Shown in pieces: positions 32,169 through 42,700 of a stretch of 64,000 bases of DNA. The notes beneath the pieces are model-generated. The model was not told where the DNA came from, ran no database searches, and saw nothing but the letters and a program-made list of their open reading frames with translations. Where the stretch lies: NCBI GenBank assembly GCA_009746045.1, contig RPFO01000103.1:2085857-2149856 (forward strand). Reading direction: 5' to 3'. A program made the translations under genes and the position numbers. Numbering within the stretch: position 1 is the stretch's first letter; each line of letters begins with the position of its first letter. This DNA comes from Mesostigma viride (taxonomy: Eukaryota > Streptophyta > Mesostigmatophyceae > Mesostigmatales > Mesostigmataceae).

Positions 32169-32968
32169 GATGGATGGATGGATGGATGGATGGATGGATG
32201 GATGGATGGATGGATGGATGGATGGATGGATGGATGGATGGATGGATGGATGGATGGATGGATGGATGGATGGATGGATGGATGGATGGATGGATGGATG
32301 GATGGATGGATGGATGGATGGATGGATGGATGGATGGATGGATGGATGGATGGATGGATGGATGGATGGATGGATGGATGGATGGATGGATGGATGGATG
32401 GATGGATGGATGGATGGATGGATGGATGGATGGATGGATGGATGGATGGATGGATGGATGGATGGATGGATGGATGGATGGATGGATGGATGGATGGATG
32501 GATGGATGGATGGATGGATGGATGGATGGATGGATGGATGGATGGATGGATGGATGGATGGATGGATGGATGGATGGATGGATGGATGGATGGATGGATG
32601 GATGGATGGATGGATGGATGGATGGATGGATGGATGGATGGATGGATGGATGGATGGATGGATGGATGGATGGATGGATGGATGGATGGATGGATGGATG
32701 GATGGATGGATGGATGGATGGATGGATGGATGGATGGATGGATGGATGGATGGATGGATGGATGGATGGATGGATGGATGGATGGATGGATGGATGGATG
32801 GATGGATGGATGGATGGATGGATGGATGGATGGATGGATGGATGGATGGATGGATGGATGGATGGATGGATGGATGGATGGATGGATGGATGGATGGATG
32901 GATGGATGGATGGATGGATGGATGGATGGATGGATGGATGGATGGATGGATGGATGGATGGATGGATG
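32169..32968. repeat. perfect (GATG)n microsatellite, ~200 copies
   Basis: Eight hundred bases of GATG with no interruption. It translates as (Trp-Met-Asp-Gly)n or (Ile-His-Pro-Ser)n in all frames, which explains the long spurious frames on both strands. It lies just inside the reversed retroelement end at 32100-32168. Confidence 0.97.
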
Positions 32969-33004
32969 GGGACACGCAATCCTACTGGTCCCAGCTTATA
33001 TGCA

Positions 33005-33545
33005 TTATAGCTTAGCTGTGCTTTGCCCATGCTGTTGCTCTCTGCTGAGACGCCATGCCCTAGCCTTTGCCTAGCCATAATCATCTTCCATGCACCCCAT
33101 GCCAGGCCTTTCAGGCGGTACGATACATCATGGTGGACGTGCAGCAGGTGCACCTTGTGCACCCATGGAGTATAGGTGGCCTCCCCCACCTGCAGGTTGT
33201 AGCTCAGAATACATTACAAACCATATGCCCCTTCTCAGGGATATGTGTTACATATGCTCCCCACGAAGATTAATTAATTAATTGAATAATACCTCCGTGG
33301 GGAGGCTATACATAACACATATCCCTGAGAAGGGGATTATGGTTTTTAATACATATTCTGAGCGACAACCTGCACGTTGTTGGTGGCTGTAAACTGCACC
33401 TACTCTGGGTGCACAAGGTGCACCTGCACCACCATGGTGTATTATCATTAACCAAAAGAGGCCTGACATGGGGTGGAAGATGATCATGACTAAGCGATGG
33501 CTACTACTAGGGCATGGTGTCTCAGCAGATAGTGGCTCTCTGCAT
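33005..33545. repeat. large inverted repeat made of two element 3' ends
   Basis: 33010-33275 (+) and 33290-33545 (-) are near-complete reverse complements around a central ATTAATTAATTAATTG. Each arm matches the 3' UTR of the ORF1-only element at 35530-35820 and 54190-54440: ACCCCATGCCAGGC, ACATCATGGTGG and CATATGCCCCTTCTCAGGGA occur in order. Confidence 0.82.
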
Positions 33546-33714
33546 GCATGGACAAAGTGTGGCTTACTACTTAAACACTATAATACATCATCTGGTACTC
33601 GGGCGGGGACCTGCACAATATCAGCAAGCTATGAGGGCAAGATATGGGTGCCACCCACGTGACATGCAGGATCGATCCATGATGTCTATACTAGGTTCAG
33701 GTAGGGTTGCGTCG

Positions 33715-35850
33715 CCACGAGCCACGAGGTAGACATGGTGGCTGACGGCGGCGCGCCCGTAACTTTCACGTTTGGGCACCAAATTTTTTGCTGCGACTAG
33801 CACTGTCAATCGATTTGTCTTTCTAAGTCGCACACACTGCATGGTATATTTTCCCGAAGCTATTCCGCAATATTATGGCGAGCAAACCCACCACGCCGCA
33901 ACGCAGCCTGGTGGCAGCGCTGCCGCTGAGCCCTGCATGAAGCTACGTCTGAAGCTATTAGCTACGCCTCCCGGCCCTGAAGGCATGAGAGTTGGTCTCG
34001 TCTGGCTTGTAGATGAGTACGAACTTCAACCGCAACCGCGTGGCCCCGGCTGCAGCGGTGCCACTTACCAAGCTTTAGTGGTATCCTCGGCTCCTTCTAG
34101 TACTGCCTCGCCATCGGCATCGCCTGAGCCCAACCGCAGTCGCCCTGAACGGAACGTACCGAGCTGGAACTAGTTCAATTACTTTGACGTCGACCGGCCC
34201 GGCTATTTTCAAAAGGACCTATACACACTCCTGGAGCACGTGTTTTATGGGTCGCACACGCTCGCTTTTTGAACTGTGCAAGCACTTCTGCCAACGGAAC
34301 TGCCTCCGCGAGGGTGGCGAGGGGTTCGAACTCCTTTACTACGGCTGAACGCCTGCATAGCTACTCTCGCCCCCGCCTTCAACTCTGCGCGCCCTCTTCT
34401 CCCTCCTCAATTAGTGCACCGACGTGGAGCTCTGGGCTCGATCCCCACCACCACCACCACTACCGCCAAGACCGAAGCCACCGTCCGCTCCCTCCGTAAG
34501 GATGCCTTCGAGCAGCACGTGACCCCCCTTCAGTGCTGCAGATGTGGCAGCCATGGGAGGCACGCTGGCTGCCGAGCTACGGCCCTTCTCTCCACTACCT
34601 CCACCGCCGGCCGGCACCTCCGCGCCGTCCTCGCGGCTCCACCTCTAAAGCCACCACCGCCACCACCGACGCCATCACTTGCCCAGCTCCTCGAGATCAA
34701 CAAGCAGCTCGCGGATAACGCCATCGCCATCACATATGTGCCTGCAAAACACTGCAGGCCTCAGCGCCCAGGCGCTGAACGGGACATTGCCGCCAGGCCA
34801 GCCCCCGCTGGCCCAGCCGGCGATGCACCTTCCACCTAGACGTGGGCCGCCATGCTGCAGAACCATACATACCACCTCCACCACCTGAGTCCGCCATCGC
34901 TGCACAGCTCAAGCAGCAGACGCTGGACCTCCGCGAGGAGGCCGAGCTCGACAAGCGCAGCCACAACAGTCATCGTCAGGCACTTCGACCAGCTACTGAG
35001 CTGCCAGGTGCAAACTTCAAGTCCCTTGACTTTGAGAAACACATCCTTGTCCCCATCGCTCTCACCGGTGAGCTCGATCCGGCTGGAGATCTTGATTCCG
35101 CCTTCCCCGCTCGCGGGGCAAGGCTGGACCGCCCCCGCTGCTCCTCACTTTTGAATACATGGCGGACAAGATGCTGTTTCTCAAGCGCCGCAAGCGGCTT
35201 GTGGGGACCTCCTACACGCTGGACGACTCGACGTGAGTGACCCTGGCGCAGCAACAATGGCGACAGGAGCTATGGCGGCCTACCTCCAGCTCCGGCAGGC
35301 AGCCAGAGGGAAGAAGCCGGTTTACTGGCACGGGGGCCGGCCATCTACGTCGACCACAAGCCATGGCCAGCGGGCGACCCCCGCGCACCAGCAACCCCCG
35401 CCAAGGGCCGGGAAGTGGGAACTATAGAAGTAGTGTACCCTAGTAAGACTTAGCTAACGTGGCCCACGCTCATGTGTAGTATGTCTGCCGGCCTATGATG
35501 GGATCCCCACCAGACGATTTATTAGCGTTTAAGTAGTTAGCCATGCTTTGCCCACGCAGAGAGCCACTCTCAGCTGAGAGGCAATGCCCTAGCCATTGCT
35601 TAGCAATCGGATCATCTCCCACCCCATGCCAGGCCTCTTTTGGTATGATACATCATGGTGGTGCAGGTGCCCCTTATGCACCCAGAGTAGGTGGCAGTTT
35701 ACATTCCCCCACTCCTACAGGTTGCATGTAGCCCAGAATGTATTAAAAACCATATGCCCCTTCTCAGGGATATGCGTTACGTATCCTCCCCACGGAGATA
35801 TCAAGGAGACAACCAGCGCAGGCCACGGAGATATGTTTTTAATTAATTAA
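33715..35850 (+). mobile_element. ORF1-only LINE-like element, copy 2 (longest)
   Basis: The most complete copy: leader from about 33715, ATG at 33875 (MASKPTTPQRSLVAALPLSP), a middle region with coiled-coil-like stretches (QLLEINKQLADNAI), and a C-terminal block spread over frames that reads LLTFEYMADKMLFLKRRKRL and TLAQQQ..R.ELW. The frame ends near 35427, followed by about 400 bp of 3' UTR to an ATTAATTAATT tail at 35840. The block resembles the C-terminal domain of L1-type ORF1 RNA-binding proteins. No reverse transcriptase follows. Multiple frameshifts make it inactive. Confidence 0.72.
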
Positions 35851-36184
35851 TTAATTAGCTAATGTGTGTTGCGTGATGTTGATGTATTGCTGTATGGCCT
35901 AGCCACCTGCATGGCCTTCGCAGCACCATGTATGGCTCAGCACTATCCTAGCTGGCTACCTTTAGTTAGTTCAGCCTATGCACCCGCACACTTCAGTCTA
36001 CAGTTTCATGTCTTCAGTTTCATTGTGCCAGACAATGCCCCCACCATGTCACCCCACGCACATTTCAGCATTGGTGCACCTACAGTTATGCCAGACTGTC
36101 CTCGTGAGTAGTTTAGATTGCAGCTGTGGCTTGCCTCCGTGCATGAGGGAAGACAGGTGTCTCTGCCCACTTCCCAGTGTGCGA

Positions 36185-38015
36185 CATTAATTAATTAATT
36201 AATAGACACGTGACTGCGTCACGTGAGCATAAATCCTCAGTGGGAGGGGAACATGGGATGGAATGGATGGTGTAAGCTATCTAGGTCCTAGTTACAGGAC
36301 TGTGGGCACCACGGCCCGAATCGCTATGAATGCCATACGCGGTCACACGCGGAGCCCCCCACAGACTTGGGGGTGGTCGCCTTCATCACTACTTGCCATC
36401 TATCCTTGCGTGCCATCTGCCTCCATATTACAGACAAACCAGGAGGCTGCCTGGGTGTGAGCCCGTCACGTCTAGTGTAGCACATGTCCATGCCGAGTCT
36501 ATCACGATCGAAAAGTCCACGGGTGGCGGGCCTGCCGCGCGCGGCCTGGGGCACGCCAGGCGAGGACATATCGCCCAGGCTGGGCGGGCTTGGTGCCAGC
36601 TAGTCTATCTGATGTGTCTACCTGATCTGTGCGGGCCAGGTGCCCGGCTAGGCCCAGGCGCCTGTGCCTAAGAATGCGGGAAACATAGGGCAAATCAGCC
36701 TACAAATCCTCAGTACTAATGTGGCCTGTACTTACCAAAGGGGCCTTGCGCAGCATCTTGGTGACGTTGCCTACGAGTCGTTGCTCCACTGGCTCCTGCG
36801 TCAGTGTCCAGGTCTCGGCGCCGTAGGTCAGGATCGTCAGGATGACGACCTTGAAGAGGTCACGCTTGACGATCCGGGGTAGGGCGGGGTTGCTCCACCA
36901 GCGACGGTGGTCATGGAGGTGCGCCCACGCCATGCCGATCCGTGTCGTCAGGTCGTCCTCGCAGTCGGGAAGCCAACTGCCGAGCAGCTTCAGTGAAGCG
37001 GCCTGAGGTAGGGTAGTTGACCTCGGTGTCGTCTAAGAGGCGGAGTGTCGGTGGGGGCCCTGCCATGCCGAGGGCCAGGGACTCTGTTTTGGGGCTGATT
37101 TCTAGACCAACCGCCCGAGCCTCGAGCTCCAGGCAGTCCAGCCAAAGTTGGGCAGACTCCGGCTTCTCGATCATGAGCGTGATGTCGTCGGCATAAATGA
37201 GGTCAGCTAGTAAATTCTGCTTGTTAGTCGGCCCCCCTTCCCCAAGCTCGTTCCTGATCGCTAGGCCAGGGGCACGGCCTGCAATGCTAGCAAAGCGAGC
37301 ACGTGCCTGGCGCATAACGTAATCCACTACAATAATAAACAGGTACGGCGACAGGACGCAACCCTGCCAGACGCCGGTCTGCAGTGGACATGGCGGGGTA
37401 AATTAGCCGTGTTGAGTGCGCACCGAAGTGGTCGACCCCTCATACAGCGTGCGGATGACGGTAATCAGGGGAGTGGGAACGTAAGCGCGAGCAAGGACAG
37501 CCCATAGAGCGTCCCAGAGGACAGAATCAAAAGCCTTGATGAAGTCGACGAAGATTAGGATGGCGGGAAGCTCACCAGGTTGCAGGAGAGCGATTTCCTC
37601 GATCGAGAGGCGGCGCGCGACGAAGATGGCTATGACGGTGTTGCGCCCAGGACGAAAGCCCATTTGACTTTCCCCTAGGTGACGGTCGAGAGCAGAACGA
37701 AGGCGGTTGAGGATGATGCGCATGAACAACTTGAGTGCAGCGCTCTGGATGCAGACTCCTGGGTAGTTGGCGGGGTCGTCAGGGGAACCTTTGTTTTTGT
37801 ACAGCATAATACGGTAGCTGTGCTGCCACTCAGGAATCGGCAGCACGTCGGCAAGCAGGATCCGGTTGCAGACGTCAAGCAGAAACCCCGTGAGCGCCGT
37901 CAGCTTAATCACCAGGGCGGGGAGCTGGTCAGTCCCAACGGCGGCGTAGAAGCGGAGTTGCTTGGCCGCGGTGCTCAGCAGTGTGCAACATACAGGGATG
38001 AAAAGCACTTGAACT
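36185..38015 (-). mobile_element. 5'-truncated LINE with reverse transcriptase (defective)
   Basis: Read on the - strand, 38008-36911 is one frame with a single in-frame stop at 37403-37405. RT motifs are in order: KNKGSPDDPANYPG, QMGFRPGRNT, LIFVDFIKAFDSVLWDALW (motif A), GVWQGCVLSPYLF (motif B) and LIYADDITLM (the catalytic YADD). A frameshift near 36911-36933 leads to AWAHLHDHRRWW and LTILTYGAETWTLT, then LGLAGHLARTDQVDT (36660-36600). The 3' UTR ends at 36207-36225 in CACGTGACGCAGTCACGTG, followed by an ATTAATTAAT tail. The endonuclease and ORF1 are missing. Confidence 0.88.
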
Positions 38016-38019
38016 TCGT

Positions 38020-38175
38020 ACTAGTGTGCTCTGTGACTCCCCTACGGGAGCGCGTGTTTCATTAATTAATTAACTAATTAATTAATCATCAGGTGTGGAC
38101 CCCATGGTAGGCATACATACACATGGGCGTGGGCCACGTCCGCTAAGCCTTACTATGCTACACTACTACTACATT
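38020..38175. mobile_element. two retroelement 3' ends abutting the LINE
   Basis: 38020-38085 is a + strand 3' end like that at 27530-27575 (GACTCCCCTACGGGAGCGCG TGTTT plus an ATTAATTAATT tail). 38095-38175 matches the start of the ORF1-only element's 3' UTR in reverse (GGGCCACGTCCGCTAAGCCT TACTATGCTACAC). Confidence 0.6.
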
Positions 38176-38179
38176 TCCT

Positions 38180-39000
38180 TAAGGGTAGGCGATCCTCGAA
38201 ATCGATGAGACTACAAGGCTGCAACTTAAACCGGGGGGGATGCAGCGCCTCTGCTTTGTTTGCCTCATGGATCCAAACAAGCTGAGCCACTGAGCCACCA
38301 AACAGAGCCGATAGAACCCAAAACAATCTTGCTGCATCGCCTTATGCCTTGATTATGAACATGCAGCAGCATGCCTGGACCCAGCAGTGGCCTATACTCA
38401 TGGTGCACACTGGTTGTACTCGCAAGCATGATTCCATGCTCAGTACCCAAACCGGCTGGGCTTTCCGGTCAGAAACGGCTGCCGTCTAGCAAAATCGGCC
38501 GCAAGAGGTGGGCAAATGATGTATGGAGTGCCCATTGCCTCTTGCCCACACACTTACACTCGTCCCATCGCCGAACCGGATAGATGCTAAAATCAGACCC
38601 AGATATATGTTAAGATGCTCGGATCAGACCCGGACACTTGCTAATAGTCGACCATGATACCTACTGGACGATGCTCCATCCTTTACGGGACATAGCCCCG
38701 CAGGAACCAGCGATCCACCGCCGGAGGGCGAGTGGGCGCGCTGTATCTTACAACACATCATCCGCGGGGAGGGGTGATGCGACTCCTTGATAGGGAGGCA
38801 CTGCACCTTCCCCCCCATGAAAAAGGAAGCAAAGGCACAAGCCGGCATGGCAAGGAAGGCTTTCGCGACCCTCCGTGGAAGCCCAGCGTGCCCAGAGGCG
38901 TCCTGAGACAAGGCCCCATGTTGACTTTTCTCTCACTTCTCCCGGTCACAGGTGATGAAGCCAGCTTGACTACAACCTTCTTGAATGCCACTCGTAACCT
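38180..39000. other. spacer downstream of the SWIB gene, nothing recognised
   Basis: No supported frame or RNA gene. A short tandem repeat follows at 39008-39125, with four ~37-bp units of ATTAGGGCATGTTGGCCAGA GAGAGCACC. Confidence 0.5.
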
Positions 39001-39007
39001 CGGGCAC

Positions 39008-39125
39008 CTTAGCCAGAGAGAGCACCTGATTAGGGCATGTTGGCCAAAGTGAGCACCCTATTAGGGGATGTTGGCCAGAGAGAGCACCCGATTAGGGCAC
39101 GTTGGCCAGAGAGAGAGCACCCTGC
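39008..39125. repeat. ~37-bp tandem repeat
   Basis: About four imperfect units containing TTAGGGCATGTTGGCCAGAG AGAGCACC, beyond the 3' end of the SWIB gene. Nothing suggests function. Confidence 0.75.
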
Positions 39126-39661
39126 CCCCCAGCAACACGCACACATCATTCCTTGGGCATGACGCATCATTCGCGTTGCTACTTGTAGATACTTCCTCCC
39201 TTGGCCGCGGAAACAGGTGCATAAGCTCATGGTCTCATCTGGATGCTCTCGTTCCGATGCTGACATCCCTCCAGGGGAAAGAGCAGAGCCTGCAAAAGTC
39301 AGCCCTAAAGAGTGTAACCCGTTGGTTTCGCCCAAGGACCATCCCCAGCTGAGAGCCAGCGGTGACTCCGCCGATGCCTCCACCCGGGAGCGGCTACAAG
39401 GCACTTCCCCCGGTGCTTCTGCAGATGCCCTCGCCCGATCCCTTGGTGGGAGCAGACGAGTGTCTGCAAACACTTGGCATGTGAAGCAGAAACCTATGTT
39501 CCTAAAGCAACTGCCACCCATGGTGTGAAAGGAAAAGCTTTCCGGCAGGATGCCTTCGCCCTTCCAGCGAACATGAAAATGTCTGCACAAGCCTTCACCA
39601 TTCCAAAGGGAATAGGAATCGGGCTGCCTTGCAACGCTAAACAAGGCACCTGCACATGCCT

Positions 39662-39787
39662 TCACCCTTCCAGGGGGGTCAGGTGCTTCTTCAGGTACTT
39701 CATCATGCCGAACCCCTTGAAACTGGACACGTTGAGCAGCGCCTCCAGCTTGTCGTCGCACTTGACGATCGACTTGTCGTTCTCATT
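39662..39787 (-). CDS. SWIB gene exon 5, end of SWIB domain 2 and stop
   Basis: [20 protein letters not shown] then [16 protein letters not shown] and TPLEG-TGA, after a CACCCACCAG acceptor. This is the canonical second half of a SWIB domain (..I.CDDKL..LF....F....M.K.L..HL). Confidence 0.9.
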   Translation of the reverse strand, partial: NENDKSIVKCDDKLEALLNVSSFKGFGMMKYLKKHLTPLEG

Positions 39788-42700
39788 CTGGTGGGTGCAA
39801 GGGCCGCATTCACGTACCAAAAGTGGACACAGTAGGTTAGGTATGATTCATGCTTCTCGCTCTCGCTCTGGTGGTGGGGTGATGGGGTGGAAGGGTGGGG
39901 TTGGAAGTTGGGCCGTGGATCACCGAAAATTTAGAAAAAAGTATTAAGAAGGAAGGAACATTGTTGCTTTCATTCTGGTGGCGGTGTGAAGTGTAACCGT
40001 GTGTTTGTGAGTGGTGCTGCTGGAGGTGTCCATGGATACGGGGGGGAGGTGTCCATGGATACGGGGGGAGGTGTCCATGGATACGGGGGGGAGGTGTCCA
40101 TGGATACGGGGGGGAGGTGTCCATGGATACGGGGGGAGGTGTCCATGGATACGGGGGGAGGTGTCCATGGATACGGGGGGGAGGTGTCCATGGATCGGGG
40201 GGAGGTGTCCATGGATACGGGGGGGAGGTGTCCATGGATCGGGGGGAGGTGTCCATGGATACGGGGGGGAGGTGTCCATGGATACGGGGGGGTGGCGAGG
40301 GAGCATGGGATTCACCAAGGGACGTGCTTGCCATTCTCATTTAGCACCTGCCGTTTTGTTTAAGGGGAGCGAGACGCGTCGGCGTGCGCAAGGGGGGCGC
40401 GGCCAGGGAACACGAACAGGAACAATAACCTACTCCAATCAATTTGAATCAGACAACAGAAAAAATAATGGGGGGGAAGCCATGTGGAAACATACAGAGG
40501 TATTGATACAAACAAAAGCGACCACATGAAGTTTCAGCCAGCCCCCATGGCTATGCATGTCCCCAACTTGACCAAAGCACGCTTACCATGGCTAGCAAAC
40601 ACCCGTCTACCAACATGACCATGCTGCCCTTCTTGGCAGGCCATTTGGTATGCAGCATCGCATTTAAGCCATAGACTTCCTTTACTACTCTACCTCCTAG
40701 GTACCATGACCTCCTCCTATCTACAATGCTTAAGTCTCCCATCTTGAAGTACAGCACCCTATACACCAATGGTACCCTATACACCCTCCAACGCCAGTGG
40801 AGCACCAACTGCACCTCCACGCCGTGCTCCTTGACATCAAGTAGACCCCCCTTGATCTCAATGCTCCTTGATATAGCTCCACCCCCCTTGATCTCAATGC
40901 TCCTTGATATAGCTCCACCCCCCTTGATCTCAATGCTCCTTGATATAGCTCCACCCCCCTTGATCTCAATGCTCCTTGATATAGCTCCAGCCCTCTTGAT
41001 CTCAATGCTCCTTGATATAGCTCCACCCCCCTTGATCTCAATGCTCCTTGATATAGCTCCAGCCCTCTTGATCTCAATGCTCCTTGATATAGCTCCACCC
41101 CCCTTGATCTCAATGCTCCTTGATATAGCTCCACCCCCCTTGATCTCAATGCTCCTTGATATAGCTCCAGCCCTCTTGATCTCAATGCTCCTTGATATAG
41201 CTCCACCCCCCTTGATCTCAATGCTCCTTGATTTAGCTCCACAGGTGCTTCCTTCGCCCACAAATAGCTTCCATGTGTAGTTATATAACCACACCGCTGA
41301 TATAACCACACCCAGCACGCACCTGCAGGTTGTGCTCCTTGATGTAGTCCCACATGTGCTTCACGAGCGCGGGGCGGGGGATCTCCTCCTGCCCATCAAG
41401 GAACTGCACAAGCTCGGGCGAGCACCGTTGCGGCTTGCTGAACTGGGACGGCCGCTTGGGCTTGTCCTCATCATTCCCCCCGCGCGACACCCGCGGCCTC
41501 TTCTCTTTCTTGGCAGCGCGCGGGTGAGCCGAGGTCGACACGGGTGGTGCCCCGCGCTTCTTGCCGGAGGATATGCCCTTGCTAGCCCCTCCCCCGGCGC
41601 TCGCTTTCTTGGGCTTGTCTTTTTCCTTGTCCCTCTTGCTCTTCAGCGGCGGCGATTTCCGCTTTTTGCTGGCTTCTGCACCGCAGCAACATAATTATAA
41701 TGGCTGCGTCAGTACTAGTGAACATCTTCCCAGGACACATATCATGGTCATCAAGGAAAAGCATCAGTAAAAAGTAAAGTTAACCCATAGTCCGCTAACC
41801 CCCCGACCTGTCGGGGGGTTTGACTAACAGTCGAATTTCGTGCCGCGCCGCGAGCGCCGCGCCACTTGTGACGGAGGAAAGTTGTCCGGTGGGTCCGGGA
41901 ACACTTAGGTACGAAGGTGATGCATAGGTTTGGGGGGTATATTCGCCATAGCCTGGTAATTACAACGTGCATTGAGAATGTATCACGTGACTTTGGCGGG
42001 AAATTTTCGCTCGCGTGCGCGCGTAATGAGATATGGCTGCCAACGTGCCGCTGTCACGAAAATTTTGCGTCTCGCGGCTTGAAACGGTTCAGAATGTTGC
42101 TCAGAATGACGATGCATGATTTTCGTAGGTCAGGCACGGCCAGATTTATAGGGTTGGGAAAATACAGGTAGGAAAATAGAAATTTCTTGGTCGTCAGTTC
42201 CAGAAGAGTCATAGCTTATCAAAGGTCAATTTTCTCCCTATGGCCGGGCAATCTGCGCCAGCCCGGGCATCCAGTTTGGGTAAGGGACGTCAGCTGCAGC
42301 GTTTGCTGAGAATGCCGACTTGTTTCGTGGCCATCTTTGCACAGAACATCAACCTGGTAGTCATGGCGGATCATGCAGTATGCGGCTATGGCGACCTTTG
42401 CCTGTAGAGCATCAGTATGTGTGAGATATGAGGGTCCCGGCCAGCGGAATCCGGGTAGGGCATGAACGAGCCAGGTACGACAGCGTATTTGCGTGTTGTT
42501 TGCAGCGCAATACGTATCCCATGCATTATAAATGACGATTTTATGCATGCATATTTCATCAAGCTTCCATGCCTGTTGTAAAGAGTGGTATTAGCCCTGA
42601 AAGTGCCCAGTTTATGGCATTTCTTTGGAGTTTATCGCTCCGTCAGTGCAGGTACGCAACGTGTTTGTATTCCAGCACTTTTGGCAGCCTTTGGTGCAGT

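Noticed and set aside
32119-33189. Ile-His-Pro-Ser and Trp-Met-Asp-Gly repeat proteins
   Set aside because: Translation of the (GATG)n microsatellite.
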